The notes beneath the pieces are model-generated. The model was not told the origin of the DNA. It searched no databases and was given only the letters and a program-made list of their open reading frames with translations. From Armigeres subalbatus (lineage: Eukaryota; Arthropoda; Insecta; Diptera; Culicidae): 64,000 nucleotides of DNA. This document shows positions 1-11,045 of this stretch, piece by piece; position 1 is the first letter of the stretch, and the number at the start of each line of letters is the position of its first letter. The stretch is taken from the NCBI RefSeq assembly GCF_024139115.2, contig NC_085140.1, forward strand, positions 29,003,806-29,067,805, written 5' to 3'. A program made the position numbers and the translations under genes.

Positions 1-926
1 TAAAAACTAAGCGATAAAATAACAAAATGCATCCTTTTGTTCGCAGTTGTAAATAAATTATTGATTTAGAGATATCACAAATCTCTAAAAAAAAAGATGA
101 CTCAAAAACCATCAGACGGGATGTTGTGCTTGGACTATACATATTGAAATTAAGTTGAGTTTCAAACAGATTCCTTTTATATTTTATTTGAAATAATCTA
201 TCACATATTTATGATATTTACTCTAGTTTTCCGTTTACTGATCAAAACTGCATCTATAGATGAATGGTTAATGCCAGCTCAATGTAGTTTACCTACCAGG
301 GTTTCCAATGTGATAGAAACATGTACTTTTTTACTTTGCCTGTCAGTAGCAAGCAAGATTAGGACGTCTAGGTCGTAAGCGTGACCCCTTTTTATTTTCT
401 AAGAAAAACTAAGTGCAAAAAGCAATACCCATCAATATAGACACGATACCCAGATGTAAACATTTTAACTCGGTAGTCAATATTGCCACGAGCGTCGAAC
501 CGAGAATTAAACCCACATATGTGTATTTACAAATATATTTAATATCATCACCGCGGACATGACAGCAGATCTGCAATAAAGGAGAAAGTGAAAATCAATC
601 CTCTTCCAGGAAGTTTCATTTCAATTGAAAATGCGAAATCCACAAATCTGCCGACCAGACAGTGTGTAAGCTGCACGCCGTAAAATTTCCCCATCGATTC
701 ATCATCATAACGTTTGCGCGAGAACATTTTGCAATCCGGTCCAGAGACGACCGATAGGTCGGGAATAAAATTTAATAGTAAATTGCAAATGTTTGAATTT
801 TTACGACAAACAACAAGGGTGGATGTATGTAGCGGGAGCGCGCGTTCGAGGGAACCAGTGCGTGAATCATAATACTGTAATAATCGTAAAATCTCGGCAC
901 GGTTTGGCCCACTTTTCAGCGCTCTG
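1..926. other. Upstream non-coding sequence
   Basis: AT-rich DNA with no ORF or repeat that I recognise. GC content rises after about 650 as the sequence approaches the candidate promoter at 927-1000. It may hold proximal regulatory sequence for the transcript starting near 968, but I can identify no specific site. Confidence 0.5.
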
Positions 927-1000
927 TATAAAAATTATATAAATGATCCACGACGGGAGGACCTTGCACTGATCCGGTTTTCTTTTCGTTGCACGGTTCA
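927..1000 (+). promoter_or_regulatory. Candidate core promoter: TATA, Inr and DPE
   Basis: TATA-like boxes lie at 927-934 (TATAAAAA) and 936-944 (TATATAAAT). An initiator-like GCACT centres on A968. GGTTC at 995-999 matches the DPE consensus RGWYV and begins exactly at +28 if A968 is +1. The second TATA box starts at -32. The combined spacing is what arthropod core promoters show. The Inr is not a perfect TCAGT. The likely target is the + strand gene whose SH3 exon lies at 16609, which is inference from strand only. Confidence 0.5.
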
Positions 1001-1123
1001 GTGGCGGATTTTCCCTGTCTTTCCACCCTTTTTCCGTTTGTTCAACGGCGGGGGATTTGTTCGCGTGTGGGTGACTAAGAGCGGGATCCGATCTACACTG
1101 CGCTTAGTACAGCGCCAGCGGGG
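968..1123 (+). other. Possible noncoding first exon
   Basis: If transcription starts at 968, a first exon could run to a donor at 1124 (GGG|GTAAAT). It is moderately GC-rich compared with the flanks and has no long ORF. A weaker alternative donor (GTGACT) lies near 1070. This would be a 5' UTR exon spliced toward the SH3 exon some 15 kb downstream. No transcript evidence is available, and the exon is inferred from promoter and splice-site spacing only. Confidence 0.3.
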
Positions 1124-4100
1124 GTAAATGAGAAGGGACACGGCCTGCACCACCACCGGTGGTCATTAATCATCTGGGAGATACTAATTGAGAGCGTCAT
1201 TGAACTGTTTTGCCTGTTGGTTTATGGTGGTACGGGTTAAGATCGATGCGTTTTTGTGGATTGCAAATTGAAAGTCCGTCATTCTTCCTTCAGATTTTCT
1301 TTCAAACATCCAGATATCCAGATTTTTATAAGGTGCCTGGGTATAGGTTTGGATGTAGGATTGGGCTACTATATTTTTGAATAAAGACCAAGATTTATTT
1401 GAAAGACGTGAGAATTTTTTTTTTAAAGAAACAATATGAGAATTTTGTAATTTTGTAAAGTAAAAACAATCGACTACCTATATAGTCAATAACAAAACAC
1501 TGAAGAAGTTTTCAAGTAGAAAACGAAATATGTACATATCTGTTGATATAAAGTGATTATCGTGGAAGTGAATGGAATAGTGAAGTCTCTTAACTCTGCA
1601 ACATTTCCCCTGAGAAGCTCATTAATAATTAATTAACTTAGCATTTCCTCAGTTGTTAATCGGAAGCTTTTCTATGCCCGCCATTGCATGAGTGTGTCTT
1701 GTGCGGCAAGTACAATGGATACACTATGCCCAGGGTGTCGAGAAATCTCCGGATTGGCAATCCTACACATTTGCTCGCAAAGCTACTGGAGACCCCCGTT
1801 TATATACTATAAAGATACAAGAATAATGGACATCATTATAATGATTGTACGAATAAATGTTTTAAAATTTTATTCAGAATTTGAGTCCAGCAACTCAGAG
1901 AAGAAAATTCAAAAATTGTTTCATTCTGCCGAACGCTCCAAACATTCGACATTAAACTGGTGAAAATAACAAATTGTACAATTATAAAAATTATACAATG
2001 CAAAGTACGAACATTTAAAACATCATTTGGGTTTTTGTTCTCAAATGATCAACGAACATCGGAATGAAACCATCTTCCAAAATTAGCAGTGCAATGATGA
2101 CGCGAGGACAAATTATAATTATTTGGTGAATTGGGATTCGTTGATAGACGTCTTAATTCACACCAAGTAATATAATCCATAACCAAAAAGGATTGACTTG
2201 CAATTTACCTCCACCACATGGGTCCACTCAGATGCGCTCAAAGTAGACACTTTGTTTGAGCTAATCGCCGTTCGTTATAACGCTGTCGTCACCTTCGCCC
2301 TCGGTACTGACATCAACTTTCTTCTTCCTGAACGGCAGCAAGAGAAGTTTTTGTGCTCAGCCAAATACGGAGCGTTTCACGTGTAGCAATTAGCTTGTGA
2401 GTCTGTGGCATGTGGGCAAGATTATTGATCCTGTTCTCGGCTGTCATCACGCCTTTCTGGTGCAGAACGTGTGGTCGAGATGCGATGCATTTATAAAGAA
2501 AACGACATTATTTATTAGGGAGGTGGGAGTATCGTATGGACACATTATAAAGTTTTATACCGGTAAGAAAATATTTACCAACTAAGTGAAGCTTATAGTA
2601 CGACTCACATTCAAAAGTAAATTTACCATCCTAAAACAATTCGTTGTACAAATGTTTGTAAACATTAAGAAATGCGATTATTTGAATAAAAATTTATCTA
2701 CCGCAGTTGTTGTTCAGATGTTCTGCAATAAAACAAATGTTCGGACAGATTATACACGTTTTGGCCGAAAACGAAAGGATTTCTGATAAGCACTTAACGG
2801 ATCTATTTCACTGATTGATACTTTCTAAACTAACGTGTGCAGGACTAAATATCCATTTATCATGGTGCGGTAAAATCACATGAAACATTGCTGTAAAAAT
2901 ATTTCAGATAAATTTCCGTATAGAAACGTCTCTACGCGATTTGAATCAAAATGGTTCGATAACACTTTGCCCCCTCCCTCAGAGCGAATTAAATCAACAG
3001 CAACTTACATGCTGAATTTAAGACCATAAACCACAAACAAATCTTCTGCTTTTGTCATATTTATTTGAAAGGGTGGAGTTCGACGAAGTGAACTCTCTCT
3101 TATTATCAAAACTTGGGGCAATTAATCGAACTCATCTTATCTAGCTGAATTTCCCATTATAAAATATCAATTCTCAGATATTATCGGCTGCCAGCTCCAA
3201 CAAATGAAGATGAACCATAAAACTGTTCCATCCACGTTGAAACACGTGACATAGAACAAGAAAAAAATCTCATGGAATCGACACCCACAAACGTCATCCA
3301 ATCACTCGGATTCATCATCCGCGAACTTCCCAGTCAGTCGCCAGTGTGACTCGCACGGTCCAAAATCGTATTTGATATTTATTTTCCGCAGAACCCACCC
3401 AACAACAACAACGACAACACACATCTGATCATGCAATCGCGCGTTGGTTTAAATTTAGACCCAGTCGTCTGTGGAGTGCAAAGGTTTTTGTTATGGACAA
3501 AAAACGAAAATTTATAATTATCCACCAGACGGAGAGGGAGGACAACAACTAGCGTGGTGCGTTGGACACGCAAGTTGTGCTGGTCTAGAATATAGTCAGC
3601 GCGAGTGGAAATTAATGGTCTTCACTCTTGATGAGTTTTCCGCAGTGATCTAACATGGGACATTCGACGCCCACCCCGCAGACCGAACTGGCCGACTGGA
3701 GGATGCGAATCATTTGAGGGGTGATACAGCGCAACGTAAACGACAGCCGGCTTGAGCAGCGTCCATTAAGATGTTCAGCTCGATTAAGTCATAGGTGACA
3801 TGAATTCACTTAAAACGATTAATCTGCTTCTCCGACTATATGTGTACTAGCGTTCAATGAACTCGCATATTCCTGAAGCATAGAAAATGAGTTTGGCAAA
3901 ACGCAATGAATAACTTTTCGACGTACCAGTTACTAAATTCACAACACGGGTAAATATGCGTGTCTGACTCTTATTACCCAATATCCGTGCTCGGTTGCGC
4001 GCAGACATGTATACGAATTCACAAAACCTTAAACCTATTAAAAGATTGTATTTGCACACATAAAACGATCAGCCTTCTGACGAGCCAAGTGATCACTTTT

Positions 4101-4790
4101 CAAATTGACTGCGAAAGTGATATCTACCCCACATATGCACAAGTAGGTACCGTTTACTTAGGTGTAACTGATCGCTTTCATGCGATTTTTACAACGATTA
4201 AGGAAAAATACTAACAAAATTTAAATTTGAAAAAGGTTCAACATTTGAATATCATTTCAGGTTACCATTATCAAAATTTAACTCGAATGGTATTTCAGTT
4301 TTGTATCAATTTCAAACATTTTTTTTAATAATTGTAAATCAGAATTATTTTTTGTTTTGAATAATATATTTATTTAAATAACAATCAACGCTCCAAATTC
4401 CCAAATAAAACTGTTTTATTAACCAATTTCACCCAGATTCACGGTGTCATCTGTGCGGGATGACATTGCAAGCTGCGTCTACGTCGACGTGGATATAAAT
4501 CAGACTGCATTTCAACGCAAGAATAACTGTGGCTACGAACCGTCAGTCAACGGTTGGTCAATGTGTCGAGAGTGCATCAAACTGTCGGTCAACTCATCTT
4601 AGGAAAATATATTTTCTCTGGGCGAATGCAAAAGCGGACATGGTCAGGAGGTGGGACATATGGTGGTCGAGGTGTTTCTAGTTTTATTTGGGTATTTGCA
4701 AGTATAAGAAAAAGACAATATACGCTGTAATTTAAGATCGCTTCTGTATTTTTATAAACAAGTAATGAATTGTCAAAACACAAAGGGTTT
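1124..4790. other. Non-coding stretch, probable first intron
   Basis: No recognisable gene, repeat family or RNA. Short ORFs of 60-91 codons occur (for example at 1688-1963, 2198-2786, 3379-3653 and 3847-4214), but none shows a domain or coding signature I can recognise. Small palindromic motifs lie near 4475-4490 and 4541-4556. Confidence 0.45.
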
Positions 4791-5169
4791 TGCCTTTCTC
4801 GTACAACAAAGTTGTACCGAAAGGCTATCATTTCACTCCAAAATCGAACTTTTTATAGAAGTCTCGGAGACCCATGATGATATATACCAATCGACTCAGC
4901 TCGTCGAACTGAACAAATGTCTGTCTGTCCGTGTGTATGTGTGTGTGTGTGTGCACACGAAAACCGAAAAACATTAGCCACTTTTTCATATAGTAATTCT
5001 TAACCGATTTTCTCGCAACACGTTACATTCGACAGGGGACAAAGCCTTGTTGATCACTATTGAATTTGATAACGATCGAACATTGCGTTTAAAAGTTATT
5101 AAGAAAATGGAATCGAATATATATAAGCGCCATATAAGGTTGGTGTCTTGGCTAAATGCGAGAAAGGCA
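4791..5169. mobile_element. MITE with TGCCTTTCTCG inverted ends
   Basis: The left end reads TGCCTTTCTCGTAC and the right end GCGAGAAAGGCA, giving terminal inverted repeats of about 11 bp. The interior carries a (TG)n run near 4938-4953 and no ORF of note. A second copy is at 10712 and terminal scraps are near 8070-8085 and 41389. The shared interior 'GGAGACCCAT' and 'TTCGAC' segments show that they are one family. No target duplication could be fixed with certainty. Confidence 0.7.
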
Positions 5170-6459
5170 GTATCACCACTCGGTGAATTAAGTTGGGTTT
5201 TTAAGAAGAGTTTTGTATATGTCTAACATAGTACAACAACTCAAATACAGGAGATCAGTCCATTTCCAATAATTTGAAAATTCAACACTTGCCGTGAAAA
5301 GCATTCACCAACATTTTATCCAAATTATAATAATTAATCAACTCAAAATTTTGAGTTGTTCCACTTTTAATGAAAAATAGATTCTCAGGTCCAAATCATC
5401 ATTACAAGGCTCTGCCACTTTTCCAACGACGTAGGACTCCGCAAGCAGTCTACAGTCTGTTAAGAAGGATACGCGACAACATTTTGTACCCCAAAATCAG
5501 AAGTAATCACTCTATATTTAGCGCACTCTAGTATGTGCCTTTTCTTATAGATGGGGAATATGAGGCAATCTAACCAGCCGATAGACAGTCTATCATCCTT
5601 CGATATTTTTTTAATAACATAGTGGACAGGGATTCAATCCCAAAAGGAATAAAAAAACTCTCATTCATGATCCTTATGTGACATTTTTCTTTAAAAAAAA
5701 AACTTCATTTGCGAGAGGATAACTAGTCGTCCGCTTCTCAGATTCGGGTTTACGTACTTGTATCGAGTTGCGATAAACTTGTTTCTGTAGCTTTTTATGA
5801 TAGAAAGAAGTTTATCGTCAATCAATGTCAATTAAGAGCAAATTCTGCAATCAATGATTGATCGAATGATGCGGCTTCTTGATTTTGAATTTGAGGAGGT
5901 CAACTGCGATTCCGTCCTTTCTTACAGCTTTACTGTTTTTCAACTCATTTAAGGCCTTTTCAACCTCATCCAGCGATGGTGGATTTACAGTCGTCGACTA
6001 TGTTTATCCCGTTTCTTTAACTGGCAGCAAAATAAAATTTCCATGGAGTATTAAAAAATTTCCATAGAAAATTTGGAAATTGCCAATAAAGAAATCAGGG
6101 TATGAGCAGTAAATTAATATAAAATTTCCACTAATGATGCAAAAATTCCATAAACAATAAAGCGATGTGCATCGATTGTTTCGGGAAAGGCATCATCATC
6201 GCTTGTGGAATTATTTGGTTTTTCAATGGTAATTAATTAATAAATTATTTATCTTACCTTGTTCATATGCTTGACAGCAAGCTTTTTGGTCATTGAATTG
6301 GAAAGTAGGCTTTGAAATTAAAATAACAAAAATTAAAAACAAATCGCTCCTTAACAAACGCGTAGTTTCGGGTGCCATTTGTTCGCGTGTTGACATTAAA
6401 AAGAATCAAAAGTATCTGTGATAAAATTTCAAATAGCAATGAATAAAGCAATTTAGTTA
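5170..6459. other. Non-coding stretch with AT-rich degenerate repeat
   Basis: Nothing recognisable is present at 5170-6025. From about 6030 to 6150 there are degenerate tandem units around 'AAATTTCCATnnnAAAT' and 'GCAATAAA'. The same motif family recurs at 7250-7480 and, inverted, at 7850-7935. The LINE fragment at 6465 and the MITE at 7490 therefore seem to have landed inside one older AT-rich foldback or tandem element. Confidence 0.45.
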
Positions 6460-6464
6460 ATCTT

Positions 6465-7222
6465 ACTTACTTACTTATGGGTCCTGTACACCTCCGGTTG
6501 AAAGATCTCCATCCTGAGCGTTGCCCTGCTTTCGCTTTAACCTGTTGCCAGGTTAGATTTCGGTCGACTTCTTTTATTTCTTTATTGAGGCTTCGCCGCC
6601 AAGAGCCTCTGGGTCTGCCTCTGCTGTGATGTCCCGCTGGGTTCCAGTCTAATGCTTGTTTACAGATTTTGCTTCCGCCCCTACGTAGAGTGTGGCCGAC
6701 CCAGCCGATCCCCAATTTCTGTTGCTATCGACCTCTGGTGACAACGACGATGGAGCTCGTTGTTTGAGATCCAGTTGTGAGGCCACCAGGCCCGAATTAT
6801 ATACCACAGGCATCTGTTGTTGAACACCTGCTGCCGTTGAGTGTTCTCCACTGATATACACCGTGTTTCGCTAGCGATTTCACAGATTTCACGTATTTTG
6901 GTGCGTTCACTTATCTGTCTGTTTTTTTCAGATAAGTTTCCCTTGCTTTCTTGATCCGTGTGCCTATGTCGATCTTGGTACCGCCGTCTGACGCTATTTG
7001 GCTAGATATTGCAAGCTTTCAACATTCTCCACTGATTGCCTGGCTACTGTGAAAAGGGGTCACCGTGTTTACATTCAACGATTTGGTTTTGTTGACGTTG
7101 ATGACTTAAGCAGCCGAAAAGGAGCGCTCGGCGAGGTCGTTGAGCTTTATCTGCATATCAGAGCGCCGTTGAGCGAGGAGTGCAACGTAATCAGCCAATT
7201 CGAAGTCGTTTAGGTGCTCCAT
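6465..7222 (-). pseudogene. Dead LINE 3' fragment: end of RT and C-terminal domain
   Basis: Read on the minus strand, the piece starts in the reverse transcriptase palm with LADYVALLAQRRSDMQIKLN at 7210-7150, where ADYV stands in place of the usual ADDV or ADDI. It continues through 'VINVNKTKSL' and ends with a C-terminal block (6715-6467) containing 'GHTLRR', 'RGRPRGSWRRSLNKEI' and 'GWRSF', typical of non-LTR retrotransposons. A stop codon interrupts the frame just before 'VINVNKTK', and further shifts occur near 6860-6960. It is a 5'-truncated, inactive copy. The clade is not certain. Confidence 0.8.
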
Positions 7223-7249
7223 GGTTTAGCAAAACTACAGTTATAAAAG

Positions 7250-7480
7250 AAGAATTATCCATATAAAATTAAAATGTTCCACGAAAAAAAAACCAAATTT
7301 TCATAAATAAATAAATATTAGCAATAAACAATTACAAAATTTTCCACAACATAATTTTTTTCCATGAAAAATTAAAAATTTTCCACAGAATAATCAATAA
7401 AGAGCAATCAAAAATAAGAAATTTTCCATAAAAAAATACAAATAAGCAATAAACCTGATGAAATTTTCCATGAACTTTAA
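7250..7480. repeat. AT-rich degenerate tandem repeat
   Basis: Loose units of roughly 35 bp built from 'AAATTTTCCATnAAAAA' and 'AGCAATAAAC'. The inverted counterpart (TTTTCATTGCTCTC, GTGGAAAG) lies at 7850-7935, on the other side of the MITE at 7490-7789. Together with 6030-6150 it looks like the arms of an old foldback element. Confidence 0.5.
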
Positions 7481-7486
7481 ACGCTT

Positions 7487-7792
7487 TTAGGCTGTGAACC
7501 ATTCCACCGATTCGTTTAACTTTTAGTTAAAATTTGACAGTTCGATGGTTATTTCGCCGTGGTTAAAAATAACCCTCCTCCGGAGCATGGTTAGATTTGA
7601 CAGTTCGATAGTTAAACTTTATTCGCGAGAAAATTGGCGCCAAATCCATTTCGCTCCAAATGACTTTCAATCTGTCAAAACTCAAATGGGTCGGCTTCGG
7701 AGTAAAATTTTAACCACGATGGGAAAATAACCATTGAACTGTCAAATTTTAACTAAAAGTTAAACGAATCGGTGGAATGGTTCACAGCCTTA
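7487..7792. mobile_element. PIF/Harbinger-type MITE (300 bp, TTA target duplication)
   Basis: The element proper is 7490-7789. Its ends are near-perfect inverted repeats about 80 bp long, beginning GGCTGTGAACCATTCCACCG. It is flanked on both sides by TTA (7487-7489 and 7790-7792). A 3-bp TWA duplication together with ends that start with G is the signature of PIF/Harbinger elements. It encodes no transposase. Confidence 0.75.
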
Positions 7793-7959
7793 AAGAAGGG
7801 GTCATCTATGGCAAAATGCTCAGTTTTAATGCATTTTATATTCCTTAATGGGAATTTTCATTGCTCTCTATTGATTTTTTCGTGGAAAGTTTTTGATTTT
7901 CGGTGGAAAACAAAAATATTGTTAAACATTTTGTAATTATGTAGAAGATATTCATTTGA

Positions 7960-8090
7960 AAAATGTTTTGGAGGTAACCACTTTTCCTTCGATGGGACTC
8001 GAATCCACGACCCTCAGTACGCTACGAAGGACCTCCCATCGTCCCATCGAAGGAGAGTGGTTTACTCGTACGTAGTGTACGAGAAAGGCA
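7960..8090 (-). repeat. Truncated tRNA-like SINE fragment plus MITE end
   Basis: The minus strand carries a deleted copy of the tRNA-like unit seen intact at 18612-18685: the T-arm TGGGACTCGAATCCA and acceptor CCTTCGAT are kept, and the central part is lost. The 30 bp to its left ('ATTTGAAAAATG') are also shared with the 18.6-kb copy. At 8070-8085 the sequence ends in GTACGAGAAAGGCA, the terminus of the TGCCTTTCTCG MITE family. Confidence 0.55.
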
Positions 8091-8195
8091 AAAAAGATAA
8101 GCATCGATTATGAAAATGATGATGATTTGATGATTGTTCGTGCTTCCCGTATTACGTTATGACTATTATTCAAATTGAGGTGCACAGTGGCATAG

Positions 8196-8445
8196 AGGAA
8201 GGGGCCACTACGTTAGGCATAAGTACGTTAGGCATAATGGACGTTAGGCATAACGGACGATAGGTATAATATACGTTAGGCATAATGGACGTTTTGCATA
8301 ATTCAGCCTTCTTTATGTCATGGGCTGTTCTTTGGGTCATTCTATGCCTATCGTCCAGTATGCCTAAAGTACATTATGCCTAACATCCATTATTCCTAAT
8401 GTACTTATGCCTATCGTCCTTATGCCTAACGGGGTATACCCAAAG
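8196..8445. mobile_element. Foldback element built of 16-bp GGACGTTAGGCATAAT units
   Basis: The left arm (8208-8300) repeats GGACGTTAGGCATAAT with small changes. The right arm (8335-8440) carries the same units inverted (ATTATGCCTAACATCC). The spacer is only about 35 bp, so the whole piece can fold into a long hairpin. There is no coding capacity. The unit resembles those of the foldback elements at 48.4-49.3 and 61.0-62.0 kb. Confidence 0.7.
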
Positions 8446-8858
8446 GGGACAATATGCCCAAGCTAAGCAAAGACTGCTTTAATCAACCCGGGAGCAACTT
8501 GACATATGTAGTACAAAACCCCAAAATTTTGGTCCGGGTGGTCCTGTCAAACTCGAGCTTAATGGAATCATTTCACGAATAGGTCGAAAATGGAATTAAT
8601 GTGCAATGCAGAAAAAATGTAAATGAAAATCAATCTAAACTTGAATTAATCAAAGGAAAATGGAGCTTCCGTAGCTGAGTAGTAAGATGACCGCCCTAAG
8701 GTCGTTGGGGTCGATTACCAAAACAATTCTGGTGGGTTAATTTTCTCGGATAACGGTTTATCGTTCAGCGGGAATGTCGCATAACTTGAAAATTTATTCA
8801 AATTTTGGAGGCAGACAATTTTATATTAGGTTTGGAATACAGACATTTTAATATGGAG
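8446..8858. other. Non-coding spacer
   Basis: No gene or repeat that I recognise. GC content is moderate. Confidence 0.4.
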
Positions 8859-9077
8859 TACCGTCGTCGGGGGTGACAATGGGTCTGAAGGGTGGGAATG
8901 GGTCAGCCCCTTCACCGACAGTCAGGAGTGCGGATACTAAAATAGTTCAAAAAGGTCTCTTATAATTCAGTTTTCTTGTCCTCGGATACATTAAATCTAT
9001 TCTACAAGCATTCCATGTAGTTGAAACAGTGGCCCATTCTCACCCCCATTTGACCATTTGTCACCCCGACGGCGGTA
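8859..9077. mobile_element. Mariner-like MITE (215 bp, TA target site)
   Basis: The element is 8861-9075. The left end is CCGTCGTCGGGGGTGACAAT and the right end, read inverted, is CCGCCGTCGGGGTGACAAAT. TA flanks both ends (8859-8860 and 9076-9077). A TA duplication with terminal inverted repeats fits Tc1/mariner-derived MITEs. It has no ORF. Confidence 0.7.
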
Positions 9078-10711
9078 TCATGAAGACAAAATTAAGAAAG
9101 TTGGAAGAATGGACACGGAAGATGTAGCTTTAGAAAGTAATACAAGCGGAATTCTAGCGCAAAAGACAGATTCTCCCAAATGAGAAACATTATGCGTTAT
9201 TTTGTGAATTAAAATTAAACTGCCTTGTCATGAAGAAATTTCGATTTTTTTCAATCAGTTTTACAGTTCTCTGAATTATCTAATTCGTATTTGAGCTTGA
9301 TGCTCAAAATTGTAAAACAATGAATAATGGTTTTGGCTCCGTTGCGCTTAATGCACTTGAGCATAATAAGTAAACGAACGAATAATAGAAAAAATATTTG
9401 TTTTCCTATTTGTTTATTTTTTTTATATTTACTTCGCAATTAAACATCTGCCCTATTCAAATGAGGATCCTGTCTGTTATTTTGAGACAACAAATGACGA
9501 AACAAAAAACATGACTTCCATGGAGAAAAAGTGTGACGGTGGCGTAGGATGGACCCATTGTTCATGTTTCGAAGCGCCATCTGCGATTTCCAAGTGAGTA
9601 CGCGAAACTAAGGCTAAATGTCAAGTTGTTCGGGGGTTGGCTTTAATGTCTTAGCTGTAACGAATTTCACCGGTATTTTGCGGTATTTTTGCTAGCTAAT
9701 GTCATCTTAAAATTATAGAAAATCCAAACCATAATGATAATATTAACATGTCCGAAAAGTGATGATATTTTGTTGCCGGAAAACTCATTAGGCAAAACGC
9801 TTTTTAGCTGACAACTTTTATGGAACAACCTAAAAGCTACCAGCTAAATCGTGTCGGTGAATTAGAATTCTGGTATGGAAAGTGCGTGGAGACGCCTAGT
9901 ACATTGTAGGTTAGTCCCACTAACCAAAAAGTTTCATCAATTTCATCAAAATGTGCAAAATTTCGATTTTCTCTACCTTTCTACCAATTAAATCATTTGT
10001 TTGAGAAACTGCATAAGTCCATTTTACACTTTTTCGAGAAAACAACAAAAAACTGTTTTTGAACAAATTTGCACCGAATCTTTCGATTTCTTCGATACAG
10101 GTCAATAGTTTTTGGCAAAATTCAACACCCTGGGGCACTTTCAGTGCAAAAAATGTAAGCAGTACTCCACAATTGCTCTTCAAAGTACGTGGACATATGT
10201 AGTTTCTCAAACTAGAAAAAATAGAAAAATTTCATACATTCCCAAACAAAAATTTTTTTTCGTATTTTTTGCCAGAATACGTATTTTTAGATGAGGATTT
10301 AGAATATATAAAAATAATTACATATGCAGTTTCTCAAACAAACGGTTCAATTATTTTGACACTTTTTTTTCACCTACATAATTTTAGGTCTAGTTTCGTT
10401 ACGAACATCTCAAACACGGTAAGTATGAGGGAACACCCGAAAGGCATTTTGTATGGGGGGCCACTTCCCCTAAACTTGAATAAGAAAATACACGCTCAAA
10501 GGGGGTGAGATTGAACCCGGCACAATAATGTGGCCACACACGGAAGCAACGATTATGAAAAAGTGCACGAACACATACGTTTCAATTGTAAATAAACATT
10601 ATATTTACAAAGTTTTTAGTTCTCGAATGCAACAACCTTTTAATCAAAATATATTCAATACTTCGCACAAACTGGTGATCCCTGGTGGTTTTTGTATTAA
10701 ACCTATATTTT
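9078..10711. other. Non-coding stretch with a loose inverted repeat
   Basis: The motif 'GTTTCTCAAAC' occurs inverted near 9998 and direct near 10202 and 10329, with similar 'CATATGCAGTTTCTC' contexts. That suggests an old, degraded inverted-repeat element at about 9990-10345. ORFs of 60-96 codons here show no recognisable domain. Confidence 0.4.
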
Positions 10712-11045
10712 TGCCTTTCTCGTACACCAAGGTGTAACGAAAAGGCTATATATTCACTTACAAGACGATTTTGTGATAGAAGGTCCGGAGACCCATAGTG
10801 TTACGAATTGAGATGATGTCTGTCTGTGTGTATGTGTGTGCGTGTGTGTATGTATGTGCGTAAAATAAAACTCACTCATCTTTTAGGCACTTATCTTGAT
10901 CCGATTTGTTTGCAATAAATTGCATTCGACGGGGAAAATCCTGTCCCATTGTTTCCTATTGAAAATTGGCCAGATCGGACTATGGGATCGAAAGTTATGG
11001 TCAAAATACAATTTATATACAAAAAAACGCGCTATGAAATTCTAA
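10712..11045. mobile_element. MITE, second TGCCTTTCTCG family copy
   Basis: It starts TTGCCTTTCTCGTAC and shares the interior order of the 4791 copy: 'GGAGACCCAT', then a (TG)n run near 10828-10860, then a 'TTCGACGGGGA' block. The right end is not clearly preserved, so this copy is probably truncated. Confidence 0.6.

Noticed and set aside
3654..3715. Short GC-rich ATG frame of 20 codons after 3654
   Set aside because: Too short, no splice donor, ends in a stop; cannot be told from chance.
4491..4556. TATA-like box (TATAAAT at 4494) with a CAGTC initiator at 4544 as a promoter
   Set aside because: The distance of about 50 bp is wrong for TATA-Inr and no DPE lies at +28.
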